DNA of 64,000 nt from Deinococcus arcticus (lineage in GTDB: Bacteria; Deinococcota; Deinococci; Deinococcales; Deinococcaceae), in NCBI RefSeq assembly GCF_003028415.1, contig NZ_PYSV01000003.1, positions 1 to 64,000 on the forward strand, in the 5' to 3' direction. The notes below the pieces were generated by a model, which did no database searches, was not told where the DNA came from, and worked only from the letters and a program-made list of their open reading frames with translations. Positions 51,353 to 60,556 of this stretch are shown piece after piece. The translations under genes and the position numbers were made by a program. The first letter of the stretch is position 1. Each line of letters starts with the position of its first letter.

Positions 51353-52072
51353 ATGAAGCTGCTGCCGCACACCCTGAGCTGGTCCGCCCTGCTCAGGGGC
51401 TGGCCCGACCACTGGCTGAGCACGCCAGAGCTGCAAGCCTTTGCACAGGAGCGCCTGCTCCTGGCGACTGGCGAGGAGTTGATGCTGGTGTCCGAGCTGA
51501 TCTCCGGCCACCCACAGACCCCCAGGGCAGACCTGCAGGCCACCTTACAGCGCCTGGCCGACCGGGAAGACTGGCCTGAATTTTTTGCCCTCAGGGAGTG
51601 GCAGGTGGTGCGGCTGAAGTGGACGCTGGCGCAGCTTGACAGCATCACAGGCGAGGAGGACTTAGAGGTCTACAACCAGCTGCGCGCCCTGCACGACGTC
51701 TGGGAGCACACCGGCACACCGCTGGACCTGCCGCTCCTTGAACCTTTCCTCGCCTCTGACGACGAGATGGCCGATGAACACGGCGGACTGAACCTCACCC
51801 GCCGCCAGCTGGACGAGTGGGCGGCGGCGCAGGAAAAACTGCTGGAAACCGCGCGGCAGCTGCGGGACGCGGGCCATCTGCCTGCCCTTCACACCCAGGC
51901 CCAGGCCCTGGCGGACGTTCAGCGTGGAGCGCAGCAGCGCCTTGATCTGCTGCAGATGGAAAGAGGGTTGCTGAGGCGCCCCCAGGACTGGCAAGCCCGC
52001 GTGGCCCAGTTCAATGCAGAACAGCTCAGGAGGCGGGTCCAGGAAGCGCTGCGGCTTCCCAGCAGACCCTGA
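51353..52072 (+). CDS. Hypothetical helical protein
   Basis: 239 residues, mostly predicted helical and acidic, rich in Leu, Glu and Trp (LSWSALLRGWPDHWLSTPELQAFAQERLLLATGEE). No family is recognised with confidence; the opening resembles some DUF2247-type immunity-like proteins. TATGCT lies 6 bases before the ATG, so it has its own leaderless promoter. It is convergent with the VanZ gene. Confidence 0.65.
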   Translation: MKLLPHTLSWSALLRGWPDHWLSTPELQAFAQERLLLATGEELMLVSELISGHPQTPRADLQATLQRLADREDWPEFFALREWQVVRLKWTLAQLDSITGEEDLEVYNQLRALHDVWEHTGTPLDLPLLEPFLASDDEMADEHGGLNLTRRQLDEWAAAQEKLLETARQLRDAGHLPALHTQAQALADVQRGAQQRLDLLQMERGLLRRPQDWQARVAQFNAEQLRRRVQEALRLPSRP

Positions 52073-52081
52073 GCGCCGCTC

Positions 52082-52456
52082 CTAACCACGCGGAGTCGCC
52101 GGGGCCCCCGCGTTCTCTTCCTCGCCCCTACTTGCCGGCGCCGCCACCCGGCCCCCCAGCCACGCCCCGGCCACATCAAACAGCCAGTCGGTGACCCCGG
52201 CCTCCCGGGGCGGCACAAACGCCTGATGCACCTCGTCCAGCGCGCCAAACCAGGCGGCCAGCACCAGGGCGACCCCCCGGCGCCCGGTGGCCCGCGTCAG
52301 GCAGAAGCCCAGCGCCAGGTAGGTCAGAAAATGCGCGCCCCAGTCCAGGGGATGCACCAGCCGGGGCCCCGGCGTCTGCGGCTGCCCGCTGAAATACCAG
52401 ATGGCCGCCATCAGGCCCAGCGCGGGCACCCACCACAGGGGCCGGGGGCGGCTCAA
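52082..52456 (-). CDS. VanZ-like membrane protein
   Basis: 124 residues with four hydrophobic segments and the VanZ motifs WWVPALGLMAAIWYFSGQP, DWGAHFLTYLALGFCL and ALDEVHQAFVPPREAGVTDWLFDVAGAWLG. Its role in this genus is unknown. TTG start overlapping the epimerase stop (TTGA), hence translationally coupled to it. Confidence 0.85.
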   Translation of the reverse strand: MSRPRPLWWVPALGLMAAIWYFSGQPQTPGPRLVHPLDWGAHFLTYLALGFCLTRATGRRGVALVLAAWFGALDEVHQAFVPPREAGVTDWLFDVAGAWLGGRVAAPASRGEEENAGAPATPRG

Positions 52457-52875
52457 TCGTGCCTCCCGCCCTGCGGATGTTCCACCAGCTCAATCAGGGT
52501 GCCCTGGCCCCATCTGGGGTGCAGGAACGCCACGCGCGACCCGGCGCGGCCTGGCACCGGGGCCGCTTGCAGAAAGCGTGCGCCCTCGGCAGTCAGGCGC
52601 GCCATCTCGGCGTCCAGGTCAGCCACGCGGTAGGCGGTGTGATGCAGGCCCGGGCCCCTTTTCTCCAGGAAAGTGGCAATAGGGCTGTCGGGCCGGGTGG
52701 GCGAGAGCAGCTCAATCAGGGTGTCCCCCACCACATAGGCCCGCACGCGCACGCCCTGGCCCGGCACCTCTTCATCCGGTCCTTCAACCTTTATGCCCAG
52801 CGCCACATACGGCGCGGCGCCGGTGTCCAGATCGGGAGTGGCAATGGCAACATGATCCAGCAGCAGCACAGACAT
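52453..52875 (-). CDS. mce: Methylmalonyl-CoA epimerase
   Basis: 140-residue VOC-fold enzyme interconverting (S)- and (R)-methylmalonyl-CoA. Metal ligands are suggested by LLDHVAIATPDLD, GPGLHHTAYRVADLDAEMARL and GTLIELVEH. Length fits the family (about 135-150). It works with methylmalonyl-CoA mutase and its chaperone MeaB, encoded about 28 kb away in this window. TATTAG lies 9 bases before the ATG. Confidence 0.88.
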   Translation of the reverse strand: MSVLLLDHVAIATPDLDTGAAPYVALGIKVEGPDEEVPGQGVRVRAYVVGDTLIELLSPTRPDSPIATFLEKRGPGLHHTAYRVADLDAEMARLTAEGARFLQAAPVPGRAGSRVAFLHPRWGQGTLIELVEHPQGGRHD

Positions 52876-52972
52876 GCGCGCAGGCTAATACGAATTGGCG
52901 GCGGGGCGCCCAGGCGAGCATGCTTGAGGCGGGCAGAAGAGGGCGCAGACCCTTTCCCCACGCCCACTCCCC

Positions 52973-53452
52973 TTACTGCGGCCGGGCGCGAATGTACCAG
53001 TGGGCCACGGCGCGCATGACTTCCTTGTCCTCACCGTCCTGCACGCTGACATTCAGCACCAGCCGGGCCTTGCCGTCACGGGCAAAGTCGGCGTGGGCCT
53101 GGGCAATGGCGCCCGCGTCAGCGGCCTCGGCGCGGGCACGCACATCGCCCTGCGCGCGGTTCACGTAATGGGTTTCCAGCTTCTCGATGAGGGGCACCGC
53201 CGACATCAGCTGCGCGGCAAAGGCGCCCGCGAAGGCCGCGCCACTGACCGCCTCGGCCAGCAGAAACTGCGCGCCCGCATGAATGGTGCCCAGGTGGTTG
53301 CGAAAGGGCGCCGTGTCGGGCGCCTGGCCGGTGGCCCAGCCCACGCCGACCTCGGTAATCTGCACGCCCACAGTGGCGTTCATGGGAATGTCGTGCAGGG
53401 CTTTTTTCACGGCGGCAGCGGCAAAGGCGGGCAGGGTGGCAGCTTGGGTCAT
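52973..53452 (-). CDS. Hotdog-fold thioesterase-like protein (DUF4442/PaaI-like)
   Basis: 159 residues. Hotdog features: NHLGTIHAGAQFLLAEAVSGAAFAGAF on the central helix and ETHYVNRAQGDVRARAEA. Probably an acyl-CoA thioesterase; substrate unknown. Shine-Dalgarno AGGAGG upstream. Its promoter contains a palindromic operator, so it is probably repressed by a fatty-acid-type regulator, which is inference. Confidence 0.8.
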   Translation of the reverse strand: MTQAATLPAFAAAAVKKALHDIPMNATVGVQITEVGVGWATGQAPDTAPFRNHLGTIHAGAQFLLAEAVSGAAFAGAFAAQLMSAVPLIEKLETHYVNRAQGDVRARAEAADAGAIAQAHADFARDGKARLVLNVSVQDGEDKEVMRAVAHWYIRARPQ

Positions 53453-53482
53453 GGGAAAACCTCCTGGGGGGAGTACGGGTTT

Positions 53483-53503
53483 TTGAACTCGGTTCAAGTA
53501 TAG
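53483..53503 (-). promoter_or_regulatory. Promoter with palindromic operator TTGAAC-TCG-GTTCAA
   Basis: On the minus strand TATACT (53503-53498) is the -10, and the 15-bp palindrome 53497-53483 starts directly after it, covering the transcription start. This is the classic position of a repressor site. The same TTGAAC half-site occurs twice before the TetR gene. Confidence 0.6.
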
Positions 53504-53600
53504 GGCCCGCGTGCCCTGGGCGCAGCCACTTTGAACGCAAGAAACGGATAGCCCGCGCTGGGCCGCTCCCGCTACGCTGCGGCCAAAGGAAGGAGCCCCC

Positions 53601-54653
53601 ATGACCCATACCAACGCCCCAACCGATCTGCAGTGGCAGGCGGTGCAGAGCCGCAGCGCCGCGCACGACGGCCAGTTTTATTACGGCGTGCGCTCGACAG
53701 GTATTTTCTGCCGGCCATCGTGCCCGTCACGACGACCCAAACGCGAGAACGTCGCCATCTTCCCCTCACTGGAGGATGCGGCCGCCGCTGGATTCCGGGC
53801 CTGTCGCCGGTGCACCCCGGCGCACATCAGCGCGGCGCAGCAGGCGGTGGCCCACGCGCAACATCTGCTGGACACGGCTGAACCCACCCCCTCGCTGGTA
53901 GGGTTGGCCGCCGCCGTGGGCCTCAGCCCGTTTCACCTGCAACGGGTGTTTAAAGCCGCCACCGGCGTCAGTCTCAAGCAGTACGCCATCGCCCAGCGCG
54001 CGGCGCGCACCAAGGCGCACCTGCAGGCGGGGGCCAGCGTGACGGCGGCGCTGTATGACGGCGGCCACGCCTCACCACGCACCCTGTATGACCCCGCCAC
54101 CGACCAGCTGGGCATGTCACCGGGCCAGTACCGCGCCGGAGGTGAAGGGCAGACCATCACGTTTGCCGTCACCCAGAGCGTGTTGGGGCCGCTGCTGGTG
54201 GCGGCCACCCAGCGGGGCCTGGTGGCGGTGCGGTTTGGCGAGGTGAGCACTCTAGAAGCCGAATTGCGCACCGAATACCCGAAGGCCACGCTCAAGCAGG
54301 ATGAGGCGGCGCTGGCCCCCTACGTAGACGCCTTGGCGACCCACCTTGTGGGGGCCAGGCCCGAACTGGCGTTGCCCCTGGAACCAGCAGGCACGGCCTT
54401 TCAGCAGCGGGTCTGGGCGGCGCTGAAGACCATTCCCTACGGTCAGACCCGCTCGTATGCCCAGGTGGCCCAGATAATCGGGCAGCCCCAGGCGGTGCGG
54501 GCCGTGGCGCAGGCGTGCGCGGCCAACCCAGTGGGGCTGGTGGTGCCGTGCCACCGCGTTCTGCGCAGCAGCGGCGCGCTGGGCGGCTACCGCTGGGGCA
54601 CCGACCGCAAACGCGCCCTGCTGGACCGGGAAGCGGCTGGCCCCGTGGCCTGA
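53601..54653 (+). CDS. ada: Bifunctional Ada: methylphosphotriester sensor, AraC-type regulator and O6-methylguanine-DNA methyltransferase
   Basis: 350 residues. The N-terminal zinc domain has Cys37, 41, 68, 71 (GIFCRPSC, RACRRC); Cys37 is the methyl acceptor. AraC-type helix-turn-helix: GLAAAVGLSPFHLQRVFKAATGVSLKQY. The C-terminal MGMT has GLVVPCHRVLRSSGALGGYRWG with acceptor Cys317. Complete, as in E. coli Ada (354). AAGGAAGG is upstream of the ATG. Autoactivation is expected from the family. Confidence 0.96.
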   Translation: MTHTNAPTDLQWQAVQSRSAAHDGQFYYGVRSTGIFCRPSCPSRRPKRENVAIFPSLEDAAAAGFRACRRCTPAHISAAQQAVAHAQHLLDTAEPTPSLVGLAAAVGLSPFHLQRVFKAATGVSLKQYAIAQRAARTKAHLQAGASVTAALYDGGHASPRTLYDPATDQLGMSPGQYRAGGEGQTITFAVTQSVLGPLLVAATQRGLVAVRFGEVSTLEAELRTEYPKATLKQDEAALAPYVDALATHLVGARPELALPLEPAGTAFQQRVWAALKTIPYGQTRSYAQVAQIIGQPQAVRAVAQACAANPVGLVVPCHRVLRSSGALGGYRWGTDRKRALLDREAAGPVA

Positions 54654-54834
54654 GACGCCTGGGGCTGGAAAGCGCTGGACCTCCCGGAAATCTTGCCCCT
54701 CAGCGCTGCTGCGCCGCCCTCCAAGCCTGCCCGGAATGAATCGCTGGTGCGGCCGATTCATTGGCCAGCGGGCAGCCAACCCCTGAGCCACCCTACTCTC
54801 TCTACACGCCCTTCCCCGGTGCGGAGGTGTCCCT

Positions 54835-55850
54835 GTGTCTGTTCGTGACCTGAGCGCCCTGCTGCTGCTGTCGGCCCTGTGGGGCGGTTCATTTCTGTTG
54901 ATGCGGGTGGCAGCCCCGGTGCTTGGCCCTGTTCTGCTGATTGAATTGCGGGTGCTGCTGGCGGGGCTCGCACTGCTCGCCTTTGCCCTGCTGACGCGCC
55001 GGGTGCCCACATTCCGCGCCCAGTGGCGGCATTTCCTGGCCATTGGGGCACTGAACTCGGCGCTGCCCTTCCTGCTCATCGCTAGCGCCACCGTGCATCT
55101 GCCTGCGTCGCTGGCCGCCACGCCAAGTGCCTCGCACCTCCCATTCCAACGTTTCAGAAGGGCGCAGAAACGTTTCCATTCCCGGTGCGAGGCACTTTTC
55201 TCGCCACTCGCTCCGCTCGGTTGATCGGGGGCTTGGCAGCGAGTTACTTCAATGCCACCACGCCGCTGTTCGGGGCACTGGTCGCCGCACTCTGGCTGCG
55301 CGAACGCCTGACCTGGGGCCAGGGGGCAGGCCTGCTGCTGGGCCTGTATGGCGTGGCAGTCCTGGTGGGGCTGGGGCCCGTCGCAGCGTCGCCCGCTGTG
55401 CCGCTGGCTGTGGGGGCCTCACTGCTGGGGGCGCTGCTGTACGGGGTGGCGGCCGTGTACACCAAAGTCCATATGACGGGCACGTCTCCACTGGCCCTGG
55501 CCCTGTACAGCCAGCTGTGCGCAGCGGCATTGCTGCTGCCCGCGCTGCCGTTTGCTCCGCCCCAGGCGGCGCCGTCCGGCACAGTGATCGCGGCGGTGCT
55601 GGCCCTGGCGCTACTGTCCACGGCTGCCGCCTCCCTGCTGTCCTTCGGTCTGATTCAGCGCGTGGGGCCGACCAGGGCCATGATGGTCACGTACCTCTCG
55701 CCCGCTTTTGGCCTGGTGTGGGGCGCGTGGCTGCTGAACGAACCGCTGACGGTCTGGAGCTTGACAGGCTCCGGGCTGATTCTGGCCAGCGTCAGCCTGG
55801 TGACTGGCGTGGTGACGCTCAAGCGCTGGGGAATGACCGCCAGGGCCTGA
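54835..55850 (+). pseudogene. EamA/DMT-family transporter gene interrupted by a repeat element
   Basis: The 5' part (54835-55124, GTG start, GGAGG upstream) encodes SALWGGSFLLMRVAAPVLGPVLLIELRVLLAGLALL..., and the 3' part (55250-55850) encodes NATTPLFGALVAALWLRERLTWGQ and further helices. Both are typical of drug/metabolite transporters with two EamA repeats. A 125-bp repeat element between them shifts the frame, with a TGA at 55222-55224. Removing 55125-55249 joins ACG CC|C AAT and gives one 296-codon frame, the normal family length. The GC pattern shows no further decay, so the insertion is recent. Confidence 0.9.
55125..55249 (+). repeat. Modular repeat element, copy R6 (B-type core, beta tail), inserted in a gene
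   Basis: Ends AAGT...ACTT. B core: outer stem GTGCCTCGCACC/GGTGCGAGGCAC, inner AACGTTTC/GAAACGTT, then CTTTTC. The tail (CGCCACTCGCTCCGCTCGGTTGATC) ends in the beta variant GGGGGCTTGGCAGCGAGTTA. No target duplication is evident. Confidence 0.9.
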
Positions 55851-55856
55851 ACAGAG

Positions 55857-55901
55857 GGTGCCCCGCAGACGAGATTCTCTGACGGGGCACCACGAATTTT
55901 T
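55857..55901 (+). terminator. Terminator after the DMT transporter gene
   Basis: GGTGCCCCG (55857-55865) / CGGGGCACC (55883-55891) followed by ACGAATTTTTG. The rest of the spacer up to 56040 holds no visible gene. Confidence 0.75.
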
Positions 55902-56040
55902 GCTGTTCAGACGGACTTGGAGTGAACCCTTTTGCGAACGATTCATTCCAGGCGGAACGAGTGGAAGAAAACGGCTTCCGGGCGTGAGGTTGACAGAGCA
56001 GCTGTGTCGTGGTGTGTCAACAAAACAGAGGGCATCTGGA

Positions 56041-56604
56041 TCAGGTATACGGGTCTTCCAGGTAGCGCCGCAGCACGGCCAGGGGCGGGTAGGTGCCCGC
56101 CAGCAACCCGGCCTGAATCTCCCGGGCGTGCGCCCAGGTGGCCTCGGCCTGCGAGGGGCTGACCAGGCCAGCCGCCACCGCTTCCTCCAGATCCTCGCCG
56201 TCAATGATGTGCGCCTCAGTCACCGTGCCGTGCCCGGCCTCCCCCACCACCCAGTTGCCAATCACGTCCAGGTAGAGGTCGTCATGCCAGGGCAGACCGT
56301 CCTCGCCCAGCCCTTCGCCGCCGTGCAGGTCCACGTACAGCTGCCGGGGTAAACCCGTTTCATCCAGCATGGCGCTCAGGGCGCTGCCCGGCCGCCCTTC
56401 GCCGCTGCCCGCAGGATGAACGCGCACCCAGCGAAAGCCGTGGTCGAGAATGCGGATGGTCTGGTCGCCAAAGGACACGTCCTTGGGTTTTGCGACCTCG
56501 TGGGCCGTGAAGTCCACGATGACGTGCCCCGGCACCCGCACCACACTCTGGCTGCTGCGCACGGCGCGCGACCAGGGCCGCAGGTCGAAGACCTTCCGCT
56601 TCAT
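56041..56604 (-). CDS. DUF402 family protein
   Basis: 187 residues with the DUF402 core ([69 protein letters not shown]). Related proteins are nucleoside phosphatases or FomD-like; specificity unknown. Its ATG overlaps the purN stop (ATGA), so it is co-translated with purN. Confidence 0.85.
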   Translation of the reverse strand: MKRKVFDLRPWSRAVRSSQSVVRVPGHVIVDFTAHEVAKPKDVSFGDQTIRILDHGFRWVRVHPAGSGEGRPGSALSAMLDETGLPRQLYVDLHGGEGLGEDGLPWHDDLYLDVIGNWVVGEAGHGTVTEAHIIDGEDLEEAVAAGLVSPSQAEATWAHAREIQAGLLAGTYPPLAVLRRYLEDPYT

Positions 56605-57194
56605 GTCGCTGCCGCCCTCTGAGCCGCCAGCTCCTGCACGGCGCGCAGCATCAGGTCGCCTTCCACCGCCTGCACGCGGGCCTTCAGGGTGTCCAGGGTA
56701 TCGCCCGGCAACACCGGCACACGCGCCTGGGCCAGCATCGGCCCCTCGTCAATGCCCGCCGTGACCAGATGCACGGTCGCCCCGCTTTCCGTGTCGCCAG
56801 ACGCGAGCACACTTTCGTGTACGCGGTCGCCGTACATGCCCCGCCCACCGTGGCGCGGCAGCAGGCTGGGGTGAATGTTCAGCAGCCGCCCCGCAAAGTG
56901 GGTCAGCACCTGCGGGCCGATTTCCCGCATATACCCGCTCAGGACCAGTGTGTCGGCCCCGGCGTCCACCAGAAAGGCCAGAATCGCCGCGTCCAGCTCA
57001 TCGGGGTCCGGGTGGCGGGCGCTGCTGAGGTGCGCCGTGCGCAGCCCGGCCTCGCGTGCCCACCCCAGCGCCGGGCTGCGGCTGTTGTTGCTGACCAGCG
57101 CGACGGGCGTGGCGCTCAACCGCCCCTCCCGACACGCCGCCGTCAGGTGCCGCGCCGCGCTGCCGCCGTGCGAAGCGAGAAAGGCGAGGTTCAT
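56601..57194 (-). CDS. purN: Phosphoribosylglycinamide formyltransferase PurN
   Basis: 197 residues, transferring formyl from 10-formyl-THF to GAR. Marks: [18 protein letters not shown] at the N-terminus, [33 protein letters not shown], the catalytic Asn-Ile-His in [19 protein letters not shown] and the Asp in [18 protein letters not shown]. Length is slightly under E. coli PurN (212). A word-hairpin lies just upstream. Confidence 0.93.
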   Translation of the reverse strand: MNLAFLASHGGSAARHLTAACREGRLSATPVALVSNNSRSPALGWAREAGLRTAHLSSARHPDPDELDAAILAFLVDAGADTLVLSGYMREIGPQVLTHFAGRLLNIHPSLLPRHGGRGMYGDRVHESVLASGDTESGATVHLVTAGIDEGPMLAQARVPVLPGDTLDTLKARVQAVEGDLMLRAVQELAAQRAAAT

Positions 57195-57196
57195 GG

Positions 57197-57272
57197 GCGC
57201 TCCAGGGGCTGTGGGCTGTGGGTTGTCGGTTGTAGGAACCCCCGCACAGCCCACGACCGACAACCCACAACC
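57197..57272. repeat. Intergenic word-hairpin W7 (CTGTGGG / GGTTGT words)
   Basis: Left arm GGGCTGTGGGCTGTGGG then TTGTCGGTTGTAGG; right arm CACAGCCCACGACCGACAACC then CACAACCC. The arms share the same words in reverse complement. Located between the M20 peptidase and purN genes. Confidence 0.6.
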
Positions 57273-57273
57273 C

Positions 57274-58632
57274 TCACTGGCCTAACTCCTGCAACAGATA
57301 CGCACTCGTCAGAATGCCGTTATGGTAGTCCTGCACGGCAAAGCTCTCGTTGGGGCTGTGGGGGGCATCCTCGTTCAGGCCCATATCCACGAACAGGACG
57401 GGTGCGCGCAGGATGTCGGCAAAGGCGGCCACAATCGGAATGCTGCCGCCGGTGCGGGCGAACACGGCTTCGCGGCCATAGACGCGCTTCAGGGCGCGGT
57501 TGGCCGCCTGGTTGTAGGGACTGTTCAGGTCAAACTTGAAGGGCCGTCCGCCGTGATGAGGCACCACCTTGGCGGTGACGCCCGCTGGGGCGATGGTGGG
57601 CACGTAGTCCGTAATGAGTTGAGTGATGCGCTCGGGGTCCTGCCCAGGCACCAGGCGCATGCTGACCTTGGCGCCCGCCTTGGCGGCAATCACGGTCTTG
57701 CTGCCTTCGCCCTGGTAGCCGCCCCAGATGCCGTTCACGTCCAGCGTGGGGCGGCCCCACAGGCGCTCCAGGGTGGAATACCCGGCCTCGCCGGGCAGCG
57801 CGGGCACGCCGATGCTGGCGGCAAACTCGTCGTCGCTGTGGGGCAGGCTGCTCCACATCCCGCGCTCTTCCTCGGTCAGTTCATCAATGCCGTCATAGAA
57901 GCCGGGAATGGTCACGCGGCCCTGGTCGTCTTTGAGCTTCGCAATAATCTCGGCCAGCGCGTTGATGGGGTTGGGCGCCGCGCCGCCGTAAGAGCCGCTG
58001 TGCAGGTCGCGGTTGGCGCCCTGGACGTGGATTTCCACGTAGCTCAGGCCGCGCACCCCATACGTGATGGTGGGAATCTCCGGCGCAAAGCGGCTGCCGT
58101 CGCTGATGACAATGACGTCGGCTTTCAGCTCGGCCTCGTGCTCTCGCAGGTAGGCTTCGAGGTTGGGGCTGCCAATCTCCTCCTCGCCTTCCAGCAGGAA
58201 TTTCACGTTCACCGGCAGCTCGCCCTGGGCCAGCAGCAGCTCGGCACCCTTGACGTGCGCATAGGCCTGGCCCTTGTCATCGGTGCTGCCGCGCGCGTAG
58301 ATACGGCCGTTGCGCACTGTCGGCTCAAAGGGGGGCGTCACCCATTCTTCCAGCGGGGCTTCGGGCTGCACGTCGTAGTGGCCGTAAATCAGGACCGTGG
58401 GCTTGCCGGGGGCCTTGAGGTGCTCGGCGTACACGACCGGGTGCCCGGCGGTGGCGTCTACGCGGGCGCTGAAGCCCAGGCCCGAGAGCTTGGCGCGCAG
58501 AAACTCGGCGGCCTGGCCCATCTCGGCCCTCCGGGTCGGGTCAGCGCTGACGCTGGGAATGCGCAGCAGGTCAAACAGTTCGGCGTCGGCTTGCTCACGG
58601 TTCAGCAGGGCGCTGAGGTCGGCGGTGGTCAT
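57274..58632 (-). CDS. M20 family dipeptidase
   Basis: 452-residue dizinc peptidase. Metal and catalytic motifs: [16 protein letters not shown] (His, Asp), [21 protein letters not shown] (Asp), [17 protein letters not shown] (Glu pair), [10 protein letters not shown], and a C-terminal HSPNESF. It cleaves dipeptides or N-acyl amino acids in the cytoplasm; substrate not defined. ATG at 58632 with TATCAT (minus strand, 58644-58639) 6 bases upstream, giving a leaderless mRNA. Confidence 0.92.
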   Translation of the reverse strand: MTTADLSALLNREQADAELFDLLRIPSVSADPTRRAEMGQAAEFLRAKLSGLGFSARVDATAGHPVVYAEHLKAPGKPTVLIYGHYDVQPEAPLEEWVTPPFEPTVRNGRIYARGSTDDKGQAYAHVKGAELLLAQGELPVNVKFLLEGEEEIGSPNLEAYLREHEAELKADVIVISDGSRFAPEIPTITYGVRGLSYVEIHVQGANRDLHSGSYGGAAPNPINALAEIIAKLKDDQGRVTIPGFYDGIDELTEEERGMWSSLPHSDDEFAASIGVPALPGEAGYSTLERLWGRPTLDVNGIWGGYQGEGSKTVIAAKAGAKVSMRLVPGQDPERITQLITDYVPTIAPAGVTAKVVPHHGGRPFKFDLNSPYNQAANRALKRVYGREAVFARTGGSIPIVAAFADILRAPVLFVDMGLNEDAPHSPNESFAVQDYHNGILTSAYLLQELGQ

Positions 58633-58718
58633 GGGGCGATGATACGGGCTATGGGCAGGGGGACGTCCAGCCGGGGGCCGGCACTGGGAGCCGGCGCTGT
58701 CAAAAACACTGCTTCCGG

Positions 58719-58733
58719 TATACTCAAGGGAGG
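58719..58733 (+). promoter_or_regulatory. hspR promoter with HAIR-like half-site
   Basis: TATACT (58719-58724) overlaps ACTCAAG (58722-58728), one half of the HspR-associated inverted repeat (CTTGAGT-N7-ACTCAAG). The left half is not convincingly present. The position would suit autorepression. Confidence 0.4.
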
Positions 58734-58735
58734 TT

Positions 58736-59506
58736 ATGCCCTCTGACGCCAAACATCGGCCCGTATACGTGATTTCCGTGGCGGCGGAACTGGTGGATAT
58801 GCACCCCCAGACCCTGCGGCTGTACGAGCGCAAGGGTCTGATTCGTCCCGGGCGCAGCAGTGGCAAAACCCGGCTGTACAGCGAGCGCGACATTGAGCAC
58901 CTGCGCGAGATTCGCCGCCTGACCCAGGAACTGGGCGTGAATCTGGCGGGCGTGGAAGAGGTCATGCGCCTGCAACACGAGCTGGACGACCTGCAGGGCG
59001 AATTCGAGGCCGAGATTGAGCGCCTTGAGGGCGAGTTGCGCCAGCAGGCCGCCCGCCCCGGCGCCCTGCCCGCCCCCGACGGGCGACTGGACCCGCGCGA
59101 CCGCCCCGTCTACGTGATTTCCATTGCGGCGGAACTGGTGGACATGCACCCCCAGACCCTGCGGCTGTACGAGCGCAAGCAGCTGATCCGCCCCGGGCGC
59201 AGCAGCGGCAAGACGCGGCTGTACAGCGAGCGCGACATTGAACACCTGCGCGAGATTCGCCGCCTGACCCAGGAACTGGGCGTGAATCTGGCGGGCGTGG
59301 AAGAAATCATGCGCCTGCGCCACCAGCTGGACGCGGCGCGTTCGGGGCTGGAAACGAACGTCCGGCGCATTCAGGACGACATCACCGAGCGCATGACCAA
59401 GTGGCGCACGCTGCCGCAGGGCCAGGACGCCGATGAGACGCTGCAGGGCGGCTCCCCCGCCAGCGACCCCGATCCCCATGAGCCCGGTGCGGACGACCCC
59501 ACATGA
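58736..59506 (+). CDS. hspR: HspR-like MerR-family regulator with two tandem DNA-binding domains
   Basis: 256 residues. Two nearly identical MerR/HspR modules lie in one chain, about residues 8-78 and 122-194. Each has [46 protein letters not shown] and [19 protein letters not shown]. The first module is followed by a coiled-coil stretch ([24 protein letters not shown]), and an acidic tail ends the protein. HspR normally represses heat-shock operons such as dnaK and has one such module (about 120-150 residues), so this is an internal duplication. The DNA of the two halves is also very similar. Confidence 0.85.
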   Translation: MPSDAKHRPVYVISVAAELVDMHPQTLRLYERKGLIRPGRSSGKTRLYSERDIEHLREIRRLTQELGVNLAGVEEVMRLQHELDDLQGEFEAEIERLEGELRQQAARPGALPAPDGRLDPRDRPVYVISIAAELVDMHPQTLRLYERKQLIRPGRSSGKTRLYSERDIEHLREIRRLTQELGVNLAGVEEIMRLRHQLDAARSGLETNVRRIQDDITERMTKWRTLPQGQDADETLQGGSPASDPDPHEPGADDPT

Positions 59507-59556
59507 AACGGCCCGGAGAAGTGGGGGGCCGCGCCACACCCGGGCGCCCTGGCGGG

Positions 59557-59562
59557 TACACT
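59557..59562 (+). promoter_or_regulatory. -10 hexamer (TACACT) of the phosphoesterase gene
   Basis: TACACT ends 5 bases before the ATG at 59568, which opens a short leader ORF. No -35 is evident. Confidence 0.5.
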
Positions 59563-59567
59563 TCGGC

Positions 59568-59624
59568 ATGTGCAGAGCGGCGTTCAGCGTGAACCGAAGC
59601 GGTCAGACCGGGGGGCCGGCATGA
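59568..59624 (+). CDS. First leader ORF of the phosphoesterase gene (18 codons)
   Basis: Predicted leaderless ATG. Peptide [18 protein letters not shown]. The TGA overlaps the next ATG as ATGA (59621-59624). Followed by a second short ORF. Confidence 0.45.
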   Translation: MCRAAFSVNRSGQTGGPA

Positions 59625-59653
59625 CCCCGCGCGCCCCTGGGAGCGCCGTATGA
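59621..59653 (+). CDS. Second leader ORF of the phosphoesterase gene (10 codons)
   Basis: [10 protein letters not shown] with a GGGGGG-type Shine-Dalgarno before it inside the first ORF. Its TGA overlaps the phosphoesterase ATG (ATGA at 59650-59653). The chain of two overlaps makes a stepwise reinitiation path. Confidence 0.42.
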   Translation: MTPRAPGSAV

Positions 59654-60489
59654 GACCCCTGTGGGTGGTGGGCGATATTCACGGCGCCTACGACAAGGTG
59701 CGCGCCCTGCTGCTGCGCGCGGGCCTGATTGACTTTGGCGGGCAGTGGACCGGCGGCGACACCCACCTCGTCTTTCTGGGCGATTACGTGGACCGGGGTG
59801 CCAACGGCGTGGGGGTCATCCGCCTGATCCGGGGGCTGGAGGGACAGGCGCGCGCGGCAGGCGGGCAGGTGAGCGCACTGCTGGGCAACCACGAGGTGAT
59901 GTTCCTGGCCGCGCTGGTGTTCAAGCAGGGCGATCCCCACGACCGCCTGGGGTTCCGTGAATACTGGATGGAAAACGGCGGCCAGCCCAGAGACGCCGAC
60001 CAGATTGAACCCGCCGAACTGGGCTGGCTGGCCGAGCGCCCCGCCATGCTGCGGGTGGGCGACTGGCTGCTGGTGCACGCCGATTCCATGGTGTACCTGA
60101 AGATGGGCGGCACCATTGAGGACGTGAACGCCAGCGTGCAGGCCGTGCTGGCCCACGCCAACCCCGACGACTGGGGCGTGTTTCTGAACGCCTTTACCGA
60201 GCGCTTTGCCTTTGTGCTGGGCGGCGGCGACACCAAGGCCCGGCGCATGCTGAGCACCTTTGGCGGCCAGCGCATCGTGCACGGGCACACGCCGGTGTAC
60301 GTGCTGCTGGATGAACACCTGCACGGCCCCACCCTGGGCGCCGGCGCGCCCATTCCCTACGCCGGGCGCCTGTGTCTGGCCGTGGACAGCGGCATGGCCT
60401 ACCGCGAGGACGCCGGGTTTATCGTGCGCCTGGACGCCGACGGCCTGGCCGACGTGGTGACTTTCCCCAGCGGCACCCCGGTGTACTGA
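59650..60489 (+). CDS. Calcineurin-like metallophosphoesterase (Ser/Thr protein phosphatase type)
   Basis: 279 residues. Phosphoesterase motifs: [17 protein letters not shown] (GDIHG), [18 protein letters not shown] (GDYVDRG), [15 protein letters not shown] (GNHE), LLVHADSM and [12 protein letters not shown]. The set matches lambda-type and PPP-family phosphatases, which also includes diadenosine tetraphosphatases. Whether it acts on proteins or nucleotides is open. Expression passes through two short overlapping leader ORFs. Confidence 0.9.
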   Translation: MRPLWVVGDIHGAYDKVRALLLRAGLIDFGGQWTGGDTHLVFLGDYVDRGANGVGVIRLIRGLEGQARAAGGQVSALLGNHEVMFLAALVFKQGDPHDRLGFREYWMENGGQPRDADQIEPAELGWLAERPAMLRVGDWLLVHADSMVYLKMGGTIEDVNASVQAVLAHANPDDWGVFLNAFTERFAFVLGGGDTKARRMLSTFGGQRIVHGHTPVYVLLDEHLHGPTLGAGAPIPYAGRLCLAVDSGMAYREDAGFIVRLDADGLADVVTFPSGTPVY

Positions 60490-60556
60490 GACGGGGCGCC
60501 CGGGGGCTGCCCCCTGCCTGACCCGGACGTGACCCGCCCAGGACCGCTGTGACAGG

